From assembly GCF_000188695.1 (NCBI RefSeq), contig NW_004754914.1, positions 170,586 to 186,311 on the forward strand: 15,726 bases of DNA, written 5' to 3'. The notes under the pieces were generated by a model. It had not been told where the DNA came from. It saw only the letters and a list, made by a program, of their open reading frames with translations, and ran no database searches. The position numbers were made by a program, and so were the translations under genes. The stretch is from Salpingoeca rosetta. Its lineage: Eukaryota > Opisthokonta > Choanoflagellata > Craspedida > Salpingoecidae. Each line of letters opens with the position of its first letter. The first letter of the stretch is position 1. Below are positions 1-15,726 of the stretch, piece after piece.

Positions 1-84
<84 letters not shown>
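1..84. repeat. (CA)n microsatellite at the window edge
   Basis: An uninterrupted CA dinucleotide tract runs from the first base to about 84 and then decays into CACG-type sequence. It probably continues outside the window, so its true length is unknown. Confidence 0.97.
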
Positions 85-91
<7 letters not shown>

Positions 92-531
92 CGAACGCGC
101 GCCTGTGATTGTATGATAGGCAGCACGACACGTTGAACGTGTCAAGTGCATCAGGGCAACAGCGCTCCCACCCCGCTTTGTCTTCACATGCGCGGGCAAA
201 CAAGTGCGCCTTCGCCACATCGAACCGCCAAACGATATGAGCAACAGGTGCGTCCAAACAAATGCTTCATGGGGAAGGCAAGCGGCGAGCTAGCCCACCA
301 ACCACCCACGTTGTCATGTCAAGACACACGCATTGCACTGCCAACCTTCCGCGTGCCCGACTTCCCTCTCGCTATCTTGGTTGGCATGGTGATGCTGCCT
401 TTGAGTTCCACCGTCTCACATCGCATTACAACACACACACGCACACACACGCACACACGCACACACACACGCACACACACGCACACACACACACACACAT
501 GTGCATCTGCACCTGCTTGTGGGTGAAGGCT
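85..531. other. upstream region of the coiled-coil gene, no gene recognised
   Basis: This stretch of about 450 bases holds no convincing exon on either strand. Its open frames are short and have no recognisable composition. A second CA-rich tract (431-500, CACA interrupted by CACG) lies just before the first coding exon. It may contain the promoter and 5' UTR of the plus-strand gene, possibly with a 5' UTR intron (an AG lies just before the proposed ATG), but I see no clear TATA box or initiator. Confidence 0.6.
431..500. repeat. (CA)n tract with CACG interruptions
   Basis: About 70 bases of CA repeat punctuated by CACG units, about 30 bases upstream of the proposed start codon at 532. It makes spurious HTHTHT open frames. 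Confidence 0.95.
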
Positions 532-8698
<8,167 letters not shown>

Positions 8699-9155
8699 AC
8701 TGCAGGAACGAACACACCTTGTACAGCTGTCGTGTGTGTGTGTGTTTCAGTTGGAGCGTGACGTGAGGTTGTATTGATGCGTGTCATCAGCGCTGATGTG
8801 TGTCGGTTTCAATGTCGTTGTTGTGTATTTCCTTTCAACTGGCTGAGGATAACTGTGTGGCGTGCACGCTGGCTGGCCAAGCTATGCCTTGTGCAGTGGC
8901 CGCAAAAACCACATCCCAGACCCAGGCGAGCACTTGTCAATACATTTCCAGTTAATCAATCAAGCAAGGAGGAACAAAAGACGCATCAAGAGGGGCGAAG
9001 CGGCAAAAGTGTGTGCAAAGCGTGCGAAACAACTGTACAAGCTGATGTGGGGAGGGGAAACACAACAAAGGGTGACGGGTGTGCAAGCGCAGTCAATGCC
9101 AAGTGGAAGGTAACAAGCTGAACAAAGAACGAAGAAGACACTAAGCGAGAACAAC

Positions 9156-9201
<46 letters not shown>

Positions 9202-9335
9202 GGTCGTCGTCATGCTAGTCGCGTCGTGTCGAACACACGAACATGCATCTCAAACATAAATGGCTACACTCGACACAACAAGCTGCACTCGACACAACGA
9301 AGGCGGGTATGAAACACAGAACAAACAGCGTACGA
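8699..9335. other. convergent spacer with the 3' ends of two genes
   Basis: This region of about 640 bases lies between the stop codon of the plus-strand coiled-coil gene and the stop codon of the minus-strand small gene. It should hold both 3' UTRs. A CA repeat sits at 9154-9200. An acceptor-like site (tttcag, ending 8750) could serve an alternative last exon of the upstream gene. No canonical AATAAA is evident for either gene. The open frame 8862-9113 encodes a Lys/Arg-rich peptide with no ATG start and is probably chance. Confidence 0.6.
9154..9200. repeat. (CA)n microsatellite in the convergent spacer
   Basis: About 23 CA units between the two convergent genes. Confidence 0.95.
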
Positions 9336-9635
9336 TTACTTCTTGGGCGGCTTCAGCAGGTCTTTGAGCTTTTCGCATGTGTCGTCATATACTTGCTTGA
9401 CATCTGGGGCCCCAAACTCCTGCTGGTAGTACATGCCTGCCGCTGTTCCGAGAAGGGCGCCCATCAGCAGGTGTCTGTTGAAGTGGGCAACGAACAATCC
9501 TGCTGCAAACCCTTTGATGAACGGGTACTCCACCCTTTGCTCACCACTGCCAAAGCCATCATCCCCACGCACGGGGCGACGACTAAACCTCCCCTGCTCT
9601 CCCTCATCGCCGTTGTTTCCACGTCGGTCGCCCAT
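9336..9635 (-). CDS. small single-pass membrane protein resembling the SLC35A4-uORF microprotein
   Basis: An intronless frame of 99 aa. The start is the ATG at 9635, because it sits in a strong context (GCCATGG) and gives a length close to the roughly 103-aa human protein; an in-frame ATG at 9731 would add 32 low-complexity Thr/Gln residues. The N-terminal third is charged and disordered. The core reads EYPFIKGFAAGLFVAHFNRH, then a small-residue helix with the spacing G-x3-GT-x2-GMYYQQ, then P-D-V and an amphipathic Lys-rich end (KDLLKPPKK). Human SLC35A4-MP, made from the upstream ORF of the SLC35A4 mRNA and reported in the mitochondrial inner membrane, has the same arrangement: PFLKGFLAG, a Gly-rich helix, GxYxxQ, PNV and a basic tail. 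The match is from memory, not from a search. No sugar-transporter ORF follows it here: downstream on this strand is only the spacer to the convergent gene. Function inferred: a mitochondrial membrane microprotein. Confidence 0.78.
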   Translation of the reverse strand: MGDRRGNNGDEGEQGRFSRRPVRGDDGFGSGEQRVEYPFIKGFAAGLFVAHFNRHLLMGALLGTAAGMYYQQEFGAPDVKQVYDDTCEKLKDLLKPPKK

Positions 9636-9944
9636 GGCTACGTCTCGTGGGTCGTGTAGTTGGTGTTGTGTCGTAGTCGTGGTTGGTGTTGTGTCTTTGC
9701 GTCGTGTGGTGTTTGTTTCTGGCTGTTGCACCCAAGTTTGGAAAACTGGCCGTGTATTTCAATAAAACTCTACAGGCACGAAGCAGACACAACAAATCTC
9801 GAACGAAAGCCACAAACAACAGCCGCCCCTCGTCCTGCAACCCTTCACTCAAGTCCCTCAATGCCCCCCCCCCCCTCCACTCACTCACTCGAGTCGCTTG
9901 TTCACTCCTCCTTTCCTCCTTGGTCCGTTCTGCTGCGCTGGTTG
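9636..9944 (-). other. spacer between the EGF-receptor gene and the small gene
   Basis: About 310 bases between two genes on the same strand, expected to hold the 3' UTR of the receptor gene and the promoter and 5' UTR of the small gene. It contains a C12 homopolymer (9864-9875, G12 in the transcript). An AATAAA at 9761-9766 is on the plus strand, so it is the wrong orientation for either gene. No other feature seen. Confidence 0.5.
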
Positions 9945-10835
9945 TTATGCATGTGAGTCGCTCGCAACGTCGTAGACAGGTGCGAGGTCAGACTGGTCGG
10001 TGGAGGGGAGACCGTTGTGAGCTGCTGGGTCAACACCTGTATCGCTGCCAAGCTCATACAGATGGTGCTGGTGGTGATGAGTGGGTTGTTCAAGGAGGGC
10101 AGACGGGGACGCCACATCGTACACAGCATTGGACTGTGGCCGTCGTCCCTGCTCGCGCTGTGTCGCTACATTTGTTGCAAAGGGGACGTGCAGCTGCGCG
10201 TAATCATCCATGACCTGCCCGCCCTGCACTTGAACAGGATCGCTGGCGATATCGTAGATGGCGCCAGGGTTCTCGTACTCTGGTTGCGCCGCAACAAAAT
10301 CGTAGTGGTGGTATTCATGCTCATGGTCATGGCTGCTGCTGTTGCTGTTGCTGTTGTTGTTGCTGTCGTCGTCGGGCTGCGGACGATCGTAGTAGTGCTG
10401 CTGCGTCGATGCAGGCTGCTCGTAGCCCCGATCCCTGTCGTGGGTGTGTTGTGTTGGACCGCCACCATCCATCACGTTCGGGACACGATATGCTGGGGCG
10501 TACAGCTTGGATTGGCCTGGCGTCAAATACCTGTCCTGGTCATCAGCAGGCTGAACGCTTTCGTAGTAGTTGTCAGCTTCGTCCACCACATCATCTTCAT
10601 ACAGGTTGTCGTAGTGGTTCCTGGGATCAAGATCAAACGCGGTTGCCTCCTCCTCGGGCAGCCAGGCTGGCTGCATGCTTGCTGGCTCCATCATGGCGTC
10701 GCCAACAAACAGCGGGTTGGTGGTTGACATGCTCGACAACGACGAGGGGACAGCCCCGCCATCCGTGGGTGCACGAGACGGCGGCACCGAAGTTGTCGTG
10801 TCGCGATGTCCGTCGTGGTGGTCACGGCGGCGACG
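9945..10835 (-). other. tyrosine-rich cytoplasmic tail (part of the last exon)
   Basis: The segment after the Arg5 stop-transfer is 297 residues, hydrophilic, acidic and His/Asn/Ser-rich, with 18 Tyr, all in the distal 222 residues. Visible motifs are IYDIASD, VYDVASP and VYDVASD (tail positions about 195, 240 and 289), two YxN sites (YDNL, YENP) of the kind bound by Grb2-type SH2 domains, and two YY pairs. No kinase or phosphatase domain is present. Phosphorylation is inferred. Confidence 0.75.
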
Positions 10836-11140
10836 TCGAACAAAGAGGACAACAACAATAATGAGGAGTGCACACCCGACGAGTGCACCACCAGCACCAG
10901 CACCAATGACAACGGGATTTGCAGCAGATGACGTGGATGATCGCTGGCGATTCGGAGGCGCAATGGTGAACACGGCAGAGGTGGACGTGGTGGAGGTGGG
11001 CTGTGGTTGCATATCACGACCGGTCGTGGTGCCAGCCGTGGTTGTGCTTGTCGTTGTGGTTGTTCCTGCTGCCGCAGTGTAGGGTGTCGTGATGACAACG
11101 ATGGGGGACGCAGAGGTGGTGGTTGTAGTGGTGGTTGTGG

Positions 11141-11186
<46 letters not shown>

Positions 11187-11500
11187 GGTGGTGGTGGTGG
11201 TGGTGGTGGTGGTTGTTGTTGTTGTTGGGGCACAGGCTAAGTCACCCACGTCTGTCTCCACCAACCGCAAACCCCCTTCGCACACGCATGAAGAGTCCTG
11301 ACACGCCGAAAACTCTGGGCACGCCGGCCGCTCACCGCACTTTGGGTGGTGGCGGTGGTGGGAGGGGGAGGAGTGAGGAGAGGAGCGAGAGGAGGAGAGA
11401 ATGCTGATGCGTGAGCGCGCGCAGTTGAGAGATGCATTGCAGTGCAGTGATGTGTCTGGGGAAACAACATGATGTACGCCAGTGTCACAAGAACTCCAAC

Positions 11501-11545
<45 letters not shown>

Positions 11546-13068
11546 GGCAGTGTCCGGTCTCTTCGTCAAACTGAAAGCCGGTGCGGCAGTCACACTTGTT
11601 CTCATTGGGGCCCGTGTTCATGCAGCTGTTGTTGTGGAGGTGAAGGATGGAAGCGTGCGAAAGTCAGGTGGGGTGCAATGCCAAGCAACATCGGTGGTGA
11701 TGAACGCGCAGATGCAATGTACGCCTACACACACGCATACAACGCACACAACAGCACAACAAGACACAGGCTCACATCTCTGTTGCTTGCAGACAGCCGC
11801 CGTAGTCCTCGTTGACGCATGGGTTGATCCAGATGCAGTCGCGCCCCGTCTCCGACGTGAATCCGTCCCTGCAGCTGCACTCGCGCTCGTTCGGGCCCGT
11901 CTTGGTGCACCTGCAGCGAAGAGATGGCGGAGCACAGGAGCAGATGGTGTGTTGGAGTGATGGTGATGGTGAGGGGAACGGCAGGTGGTGGTGTGCAAGT
12001 GGAAGCGCCACAAAAGAAGCTGGCATGCTGCAAGCACAACAATAATGATGGAGCACAAGGCACCACATCACATTTTACACACAGGGTGGTGCTTGCATCG
12101 CCGCAGCCTCCGTTGTCGGTGACACACGGGTCAATCTCCTGTAATGTTGATAGTGGTGGTGGTGGTGGGTGTAAGTGCGAAGGGTGAACGCATGTCATGC
12201 AAGGAGCAGTGTTGTTGGGACGAGAGGCAACAACAATGAGCGATGGAGCACAAGTGTACACGCACATGCACATGACAGCTGCCACTCAACAGCTGCACCG
12301 TGAACCCACCACACAGTTTGCTCCGTCGTTGGAGGTGCTTCTGTAGCCAGCGTCGCACGTGCACCTGCGCGTGCCTGGTCCCGTGTGATCGCATTGGGAC
12401 TTGGAACCACACCCGCCGTTGTTCGTGTCGCACCGGTTGATGGGCGAGCAGTTCTGTGGATGAACATTGTGTGTGTGTGTATGTGTGTGCGTGGTGAGTG
12501 ACAGAGTGTGTGTGTGTGTGTGTGTGTCTCGAGGTCGGCGTGGTTGCAGATGCGTTAGGGGAAGGTATGGTGCGACTCACCGTCTGGGCATTGTCATCGG
12601 ACTCGTACCCTTGCTCACACTGGCACGTGTATGTGCCGGGACCTGCAGGGGCAAGGGGAAGCAGGCAGATGAGGGTGAGACAGCAGCGAGGAGACGAGAG
12701 TGTGGAATCGAGAGTGTGGATCAAGCTTGGGATGAACCAGACACGTTTCCACCTGCACGCACAAACATACACCACATACACACACTCTCTCTCTGACGCA
12801 CGCATGCACACACACAAACAGCACCTGTTGGAGAGCACTTGGAGTTGTCGCCGCAAGGGCCTGGTGTCTGTTCGCAAAAGTTGATAGGCGTGCACTTGTC
12901 TGTGGGCGAGTCGTGCTCGTATCCACTCGCGCACAGGCACGCGTACTTGCCAGCTGTACCATGGGACGTGGGGGATAAAGAGCAGAGGAAACAGTCGATA
13001 CGGATGGAATCATGTGAGATGAGGTGCGATGAAAATGGATGCACAGCTTTGATGTACACACGCACACG

Positions 13069-13103
<35 letters not shown>

Positions 13104-14992
13104 ACTTACGTCCGGCAAATTCACAAGTCGCGTTGTCACCGCAGATGCCTTCGTTGTCCATGCAGGGGTTGATCTGCTTGCACTCGTCGTCCGTCGCCTT
13201 GTGGCCGTCTGGACATGGCGTGCACTTGAACCTGTTTGGTCCCAGGTATTCGCAGATGGTGTTGTTGCCGTCGCATGTGTCCGTGTTCAGTTCACACCTG
13301 TCGATGGGCCTGCAGTTCTTGTTGTCGGCTGTAGACGAGGAGTAGCCATCCTCGCACGTGCATCTGTACGTGCCTGGTCCCGTCATGGAGCACTGGGAGT
13401 TGCTGCCACAGATGTTGGGGTTGTCACTGCACGGGTTGATGGCGGCACATGAGGTAGAGGTCCTGCGGCGGTAGCCGGCCTTGCAGTCGCACTCGGCCGT
13501 GCCTGGACCCGTCTTGCGGCACCTGTTGTCAAAGCAGAGAGAAGGAAAAGGGGGGATGGTGGTGGTGAAGTACAGGGGAGGGGTGTGTGGACGAGGATGG
13601 TGCGACGGGTGCCACGGCATAAGAGGCAATCGCGTCGCGTCGCGCTGTTGGACAGCACAATGCATGCGAGTCAACCCTCCTTTGCTCTCCTGTCCTCCCT
13701 CTCACATGGTCAACTCACGTGGTGGAGGAGAGGTCGCAACCTTTGACGTTGTTGGTGCAGATGTTGCGTTCTTGGCAGCGCTGGGCATCAAGGTACGTGT
13801 ACCCGCTCTTGCAGGAGCACCTGCAAGGGATTGGGAGAGGAGGGTGGTTGATGGACATGTTTGGGGGTTGGGGGTTTGGTGGAGGTTGAAGGTGACAAAG
13901 AAAACAGGGAAGCGTGCACAAACATCGGAAGTGAGCAACCGCGTGGCTCGGTGGTCGCGGTGGTACAACATCAGTGACGCACGTTGCGCTGTTGTCGGAG
14001 CGGCAGGAGCACGTGGTCGAGGTCGCATCGCAATAGGACGTGGAGCACAGGTTGGCTGTTGGAGGGGTTGAGGGGAGGTGGAGTGCGCGTGAGAGCGTGA
14101 GGAAAGGAACAGATGAAAGATGACGCGGGCAAGGGGTGTCTTTCTCGCAGGACAAATACAGTATCAAGGTATCAATCAGCACATTGCTGGTGCTTACTTG
14201 GGGTGTACTCGAGGGTAAAGTCAAAGATGGAGGTGCCAATGTAGATGGACATGCCGAATGGACCACTCCGGTAGAGTTCTTTGGTCAGACGAAAGGACCG
14301 CGTTTGCTTGCTGCATCCGCTGAACGAGAAGCTGAACCTGTCTTGGACACGCTGTGATACGAACGAACGACACGTGCGCAAATGTAAGTACTGAAGCCAT
14401 ATGTAAATGTCTTTGGGGAAGCACGAAAGCACATCTGGAATAAATGTGTATGTAGACCACGGACTAGCATGATGCTTACCACATCAAGTCCCCCGCCGTT
14501 GTCGTAGTTGACCACTTGCGCCCGCACCGTCCCCTGTAGAACAAAAACAATGAATTGCGCAGAACAGCAGTGCAAATATGCGACACTGTGAGGTTCAAGC
14601 AATGTAACGTGACAAGACAGCGAACAATAATATGTGTTGACTCCGCTTGTGGATGTATGTACATCTTTGAGCCGGTGTACACCAATGAATACTCGCTTGA
14701 GAACACTGACCGAGGGACCAATGTCTGTTCGTCCAAAGTCCAGCCATTGGTTCCATGTTGGGTGGTTGGTCCCGACCCGTCGCGTTTCGATGAAGCTTGT
14801 GACCCCTTCGACTTGAAGCCTAGCAGCCACATTCAACCCCCCAGCTAAGATATTCGTGATCGATACGCTGACCTCGGCGCTCTTTGCGTACACCCTGAGC
14901 CTGCCGGCCTCCACACCCTCAATATCACCCAGCCCCAGCCACACCACTGCCAAAGCAGCGAACAAGGTGGTGAGCACAGAACCACCTCGCAT
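9945..14992 (-). CDS. type I membrane protein: C2-like domain, about 8 EGF repeats, poly-Thr stalk, TM helix, Tyr-rich tail (13 exons)
   Basis: Exons in transcript order: 14992-14711, 14533-14480, 14351-14198, 14055-13983, 13820-13719, 13522-13110, 12953-12825, 12642-12581, 12453-12310, 12138-12083, 11910-11776, 11625-11544, 11339-9945. They sum to 3081 nt (1026 aa) with all phases matching. Residues 1-29 are a signal peptide (Leu/Ala/Val core, ending GVEA). Residues 30-163 look like a C2-type beta-sandwich (HPTWNQWLDFG; VRAQVVNYDN). Residues about 190-562 carry eight EGF-like repeats of the form (I/D)xPC...GxC...C...TGPGTxxCxCxxGY, flanked by two atypical Cys-rich segments. A Thr-rich mucin-like stalk (601-637 almost pure Thr) precedes a TM helix at about 705-729 (GALVGCALLIIVVVLFV), followed by five Arg as stop-transfer. 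The 297-residue tail has 18 tyrosines, including three (I/V)YD(I/V)AS motifs. It is probably a plasma-membrane receptor or adhesion protein with phosphotyrosine signalling; ligand unknown. The exon 1 donor is ambiguous (14711 or 14693, 6 residues difference). Confidence 0.82.
11115..11225 (-). repeat. coding (ACA/ACC)n repeat, about 37 Thr codons
   Basis: The plus strand shows GTT and GGT trinucleotide runs. In the receptor frame they read as ACA and ACC codons, giving a near-pure threonine stalk between the last Cys-rich module and the TM helix. Such Thr tracts are usual O-glycosylation targets. Confidence 0.93.
11502..11543 (-). repeat. (TG)n in transcript sense, fused to the exon 12 donor of the receptor gene
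   Basis: Seen as about 21 CA units on the plus strand. In the transcript the donor GT directly after CAG is the first unit of the tract. Confidence 0.95.
12467..12530. repeat. TG-rich tracts on the plus strand in receptor intron 8
   Basis: Two TG runs separated by GTGAGTGACAGA. In the receptor transcript these read as CA repeats and lie near the acceptor of exon 9, opposite in sense to the other tracts of this gene. Confidence 0.9.
13053..13101 (-). repeat. (TG)n in transcript sense near the exon 6 donor of the receptor gene
   Basis: CA and CACG units on the plus strand, ending eight bases from the exon 6 donor. Confidence 0.93.
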
Positions 14993-15139
14993 TCTGTGCG
15001 GGTGTGTGATGGCTGTGACTGAAACGCAGGTACGAATCGATTGTTTTGCTGTTGTGTGTAGCAGCAGGAAACGTGAGCCGCCAGACCGACCACCCCAAAA
15101 AAAACAAAAAAAAAAAACCTCTACGGAGCAAAAAACATG
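14993..15139 (-). other. short promoter/5' UTR interval between tRNA and receptor gene
   Basis: Only about 147 bases separate the tRNA 3' end from the receptor start codon on the same strand. The stretch includes A-rich runs on the plus strand at 15094-15118, i.e. T-runs in the tRNA transcription direction, which could act as a backup Pol III stop. The receptor promoter must lie here or overlap the tRNA gene. Confidence 0.5.
15130..15135 (-). terminator. Pol III T6 terminator after the tRNA gene
   Basis: Six consecutive T residues in the minus-strand sense begin four bases after the tRNA discriminator base, the usual place for RNA polymerase III termination. Confidence 0.85.
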
Positions 15140-15213
15140 TACACCTGACGGGACTCGAACCCGCAACCTCTCGGACCGGAACCGAGTGCGCTATCCAATT
15201 GCGCCACAGATGC
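15140..15213 (-). tRNA. tRNA-Arg (anticodon CCG)
   Basis: The 74-nt minus-strand sequence folds as a full cloverleaf: 7-bp acceptor stem (GCATCTG with CAGGTGT, two wobble pairs), D arm with GCGC stem, anticodon stem CTCGG/CCGAG around loop TTCCGGT, variable loop AGGTT, T arm GCGGG-TTCGAGT-CCCGT, discriminator A. Loop positions 34-36 read CCG, which decodes CGG arginine. Box A and box B promoter elements are recognisable (TGGCGCAATTGG and GGTTCGAGTCC). No intron and no encoded CCA, as expected for a eukaryotic nuclear gene. Confidence 0.96.
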
Positions 15214-15420
15214 CAGATGGGAAAATAGGGCGAAAAGAACATATATGAATTATACGTCATCCCGGTGTTTTTTTGTTTTTGTTGTTTTTCTTGTTTGTTT
15301 TGTGCGCAACCGCCCCTTCTTGGTTCGAGCCTCTCTCACTCGACCCACCCCTTCTCCCAGCCAGCAATCAACTGCGTCACCGGCAAAGGAACGAAGGCAG
15401 TGACGGCCACGGCAACCATC
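15214..15420. other. divergent spacer between tRNA gene and next plus-strand gene
   Basis: This stretch includes a T-rich segment (15267-15300) and a pyrimidine-rich segment ending in cttctcccag at 15360, which resembles a splice acceptor. If used, it would begin a further exon at 15361. No other gene is evident. Confidence 0.45.
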
Positions 15421-15435
15421 ATGGTGCGTCAACCG

Positions 15436-15476
<41 letters not shown>

Positions 15477-15639
15477 AGGTTGCTTGTGGTGGGTCCACGC
15501 ACGCTCACACCCACCTCCCTTCTCTCACCACAACACCATGCAGACGGCCAAGTGGGAAAACACCATCAAGGCTTTGAGCGGCAAGTACGGCCCAAAGCTG
15601 GTGGAATTCGTCTTTTGCTGCATCGCCGCCTCCCGAGAT

Positions 15640-15640
<1 letters not shown>
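15421..15640 (+). CDS. 5' part of a gene running off the window; peptide resembles post-NACHT region of STAND proteins
   Basis: Proposed exons are 15421-15423 (ATG then gtgcgt) and 15544-15640, followed by a donor at 15641 inside a GT repeat; the second exon ends in phase 1. The intron has the local style, with a (TG)n tract after the donor and a pyrimidine-rich acceptor region. The peptide reads TAKWENTIKALSGKYGP, then KLVEFVFCCIAASRDG. The pattern (K/E)YGxxLV-hydrophobic-(A/S)xSRxG is one I associate with the winged-helix segment following NACHT domains in NWD/nephrocystin-type STAND ATPases, but a 32-residue piece is weak evidence. Alternatively the start is ATG 15538 without an intron, or coding continues upstream from 15361. 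The absence of a P-loop upstream would make a true NACHT gene 5'-truncated. Confidence 0.45.
15437..15472 (+). repeat. (TG)n in the first intron of the right-edge gene
   Basis: About 18 TG units, starting 14 bases after the proposed donor. Confidence 0.95.

Positions 15641-15720
<80 letters not shown>
15641..15720 (+). repeat. (GT)40 fused to a splice donor at the right edge
   Basis: Begins exactly after the last recognisable coding base (GATG), repeating the donor-fused arrangement seen in the left-hand gene. Confidence 0.95.
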
Positions 15721-15721
<1 letters not shown>

Positions 15722-15726
15722 GTCGC

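Noticed and set aside
8862..9113. Lys/Arg-rich open frame of 83 codons
   Set aside because: It starts with GTG, lies in the expected 3' UTR of the coiled-coil gene, and has no recognisable family; kept only as a remark in the spacer entry.
9761..9766. AATAAA polyadenylation signal
   Set aside because: It is on the plus strand, while both flanking genes are on the minus strand; the nearest plus-strand stop codon is more than 1 kb upstream beyond a convergent gene.
13481..14071. 196-aa plus-strand open frame opposite the EGF exons
   Set aside because: It is the antisense shadow of Cys-rich exons and introns; the minus-strand exons have matching splice phases and EGF patterns.
13719..14351. 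DSL domain that would make the receptor a Notch ligand
   Set aside because: The Cys spacing after the C2-like domain (CSTSYC...CSC...C) is too short and lacks the DSL pattern; it then goes straight into EGF-like repeats.
14993..15166. N-terminal extension of the receptor frame through the tRNA region
   Set aside because: The extension reads through the tRNA and T-runs; the ATG at 14992 begins a clear signal peptide.

Overview
The window looks like nuclear DNA of a unicellular relative of animals, most likely a choanoflagellate (a Salpingoeca-type genome is my best guess, by inference). Reasons: GC-rich coding exons broken by many short GT-AG introns of about 55-430 bp, a tRNA gene with no encoded CCA, a gene for a Cys-rich EGF-repeat membrane protein with a tyrosine-packed cytoplasmic tail, and a Rab11-effector-like coiled-coil gene. 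(TG)n/(CA)n microsatellites fill the introns and spacers and produce most of the long apparent open frames (VCVCVC, HTHTHT), which are not genes.

Layout: 1-531 is a CA-rich upstream region. 532-8698 (+) is a 22-exon gene that I reconstructed splice site by splice site. It encodes about 1247 aa: a disordered Gln/His/Ser-rich head, a long coiled coil, and a C-terminus resembling the Rab11-binding domain of Rab11-FIP proteins. 8699-9335 is a convergent spacer. 9336-9635 (-) is an intronless 99-aa gene that resembles the animal SLC35A4 upstream-ORF microprotein of the mitochondrial inner membrane. 9945-14992 (-) is a 13-exon gene for a type I membrane protein of about 1026 aa: signal peptide, C2-like domain, about eight EGF repeats, poly-Thr stalk, one transmembrane helix and a 297-residue tail with 18 tyrosines. 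15140-15213 (-) is a tRNA-Arg(CCG) gene with a T-run terminator. At 15421-15640 (+) the first exons of another gene begin and run out of the window; the peptide resembles the region after the NACHT ATPase of STAND proteins (low confidence).

The genes show no sign of forming one pathway; this is an ordinary eukaryotic neighbourhood. The most unusual features are: simple repeats in introns that mostly follow the coding strand ((TG)n in the sense strand, often merged with the GT donor); three consecutive introns with (TG)n at the 5' end and (CA)n at the 3' end; the repeated (I/V)YD(I/V)AS motif in the receptor tail; a possible second FIP-like helix; and a stand-alone gene for a protein known in humans as a uORF product. 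Exon boundaries come from reading frame, splice consensus and protein continuity only. All homology statements are recognition from memory, not search results.
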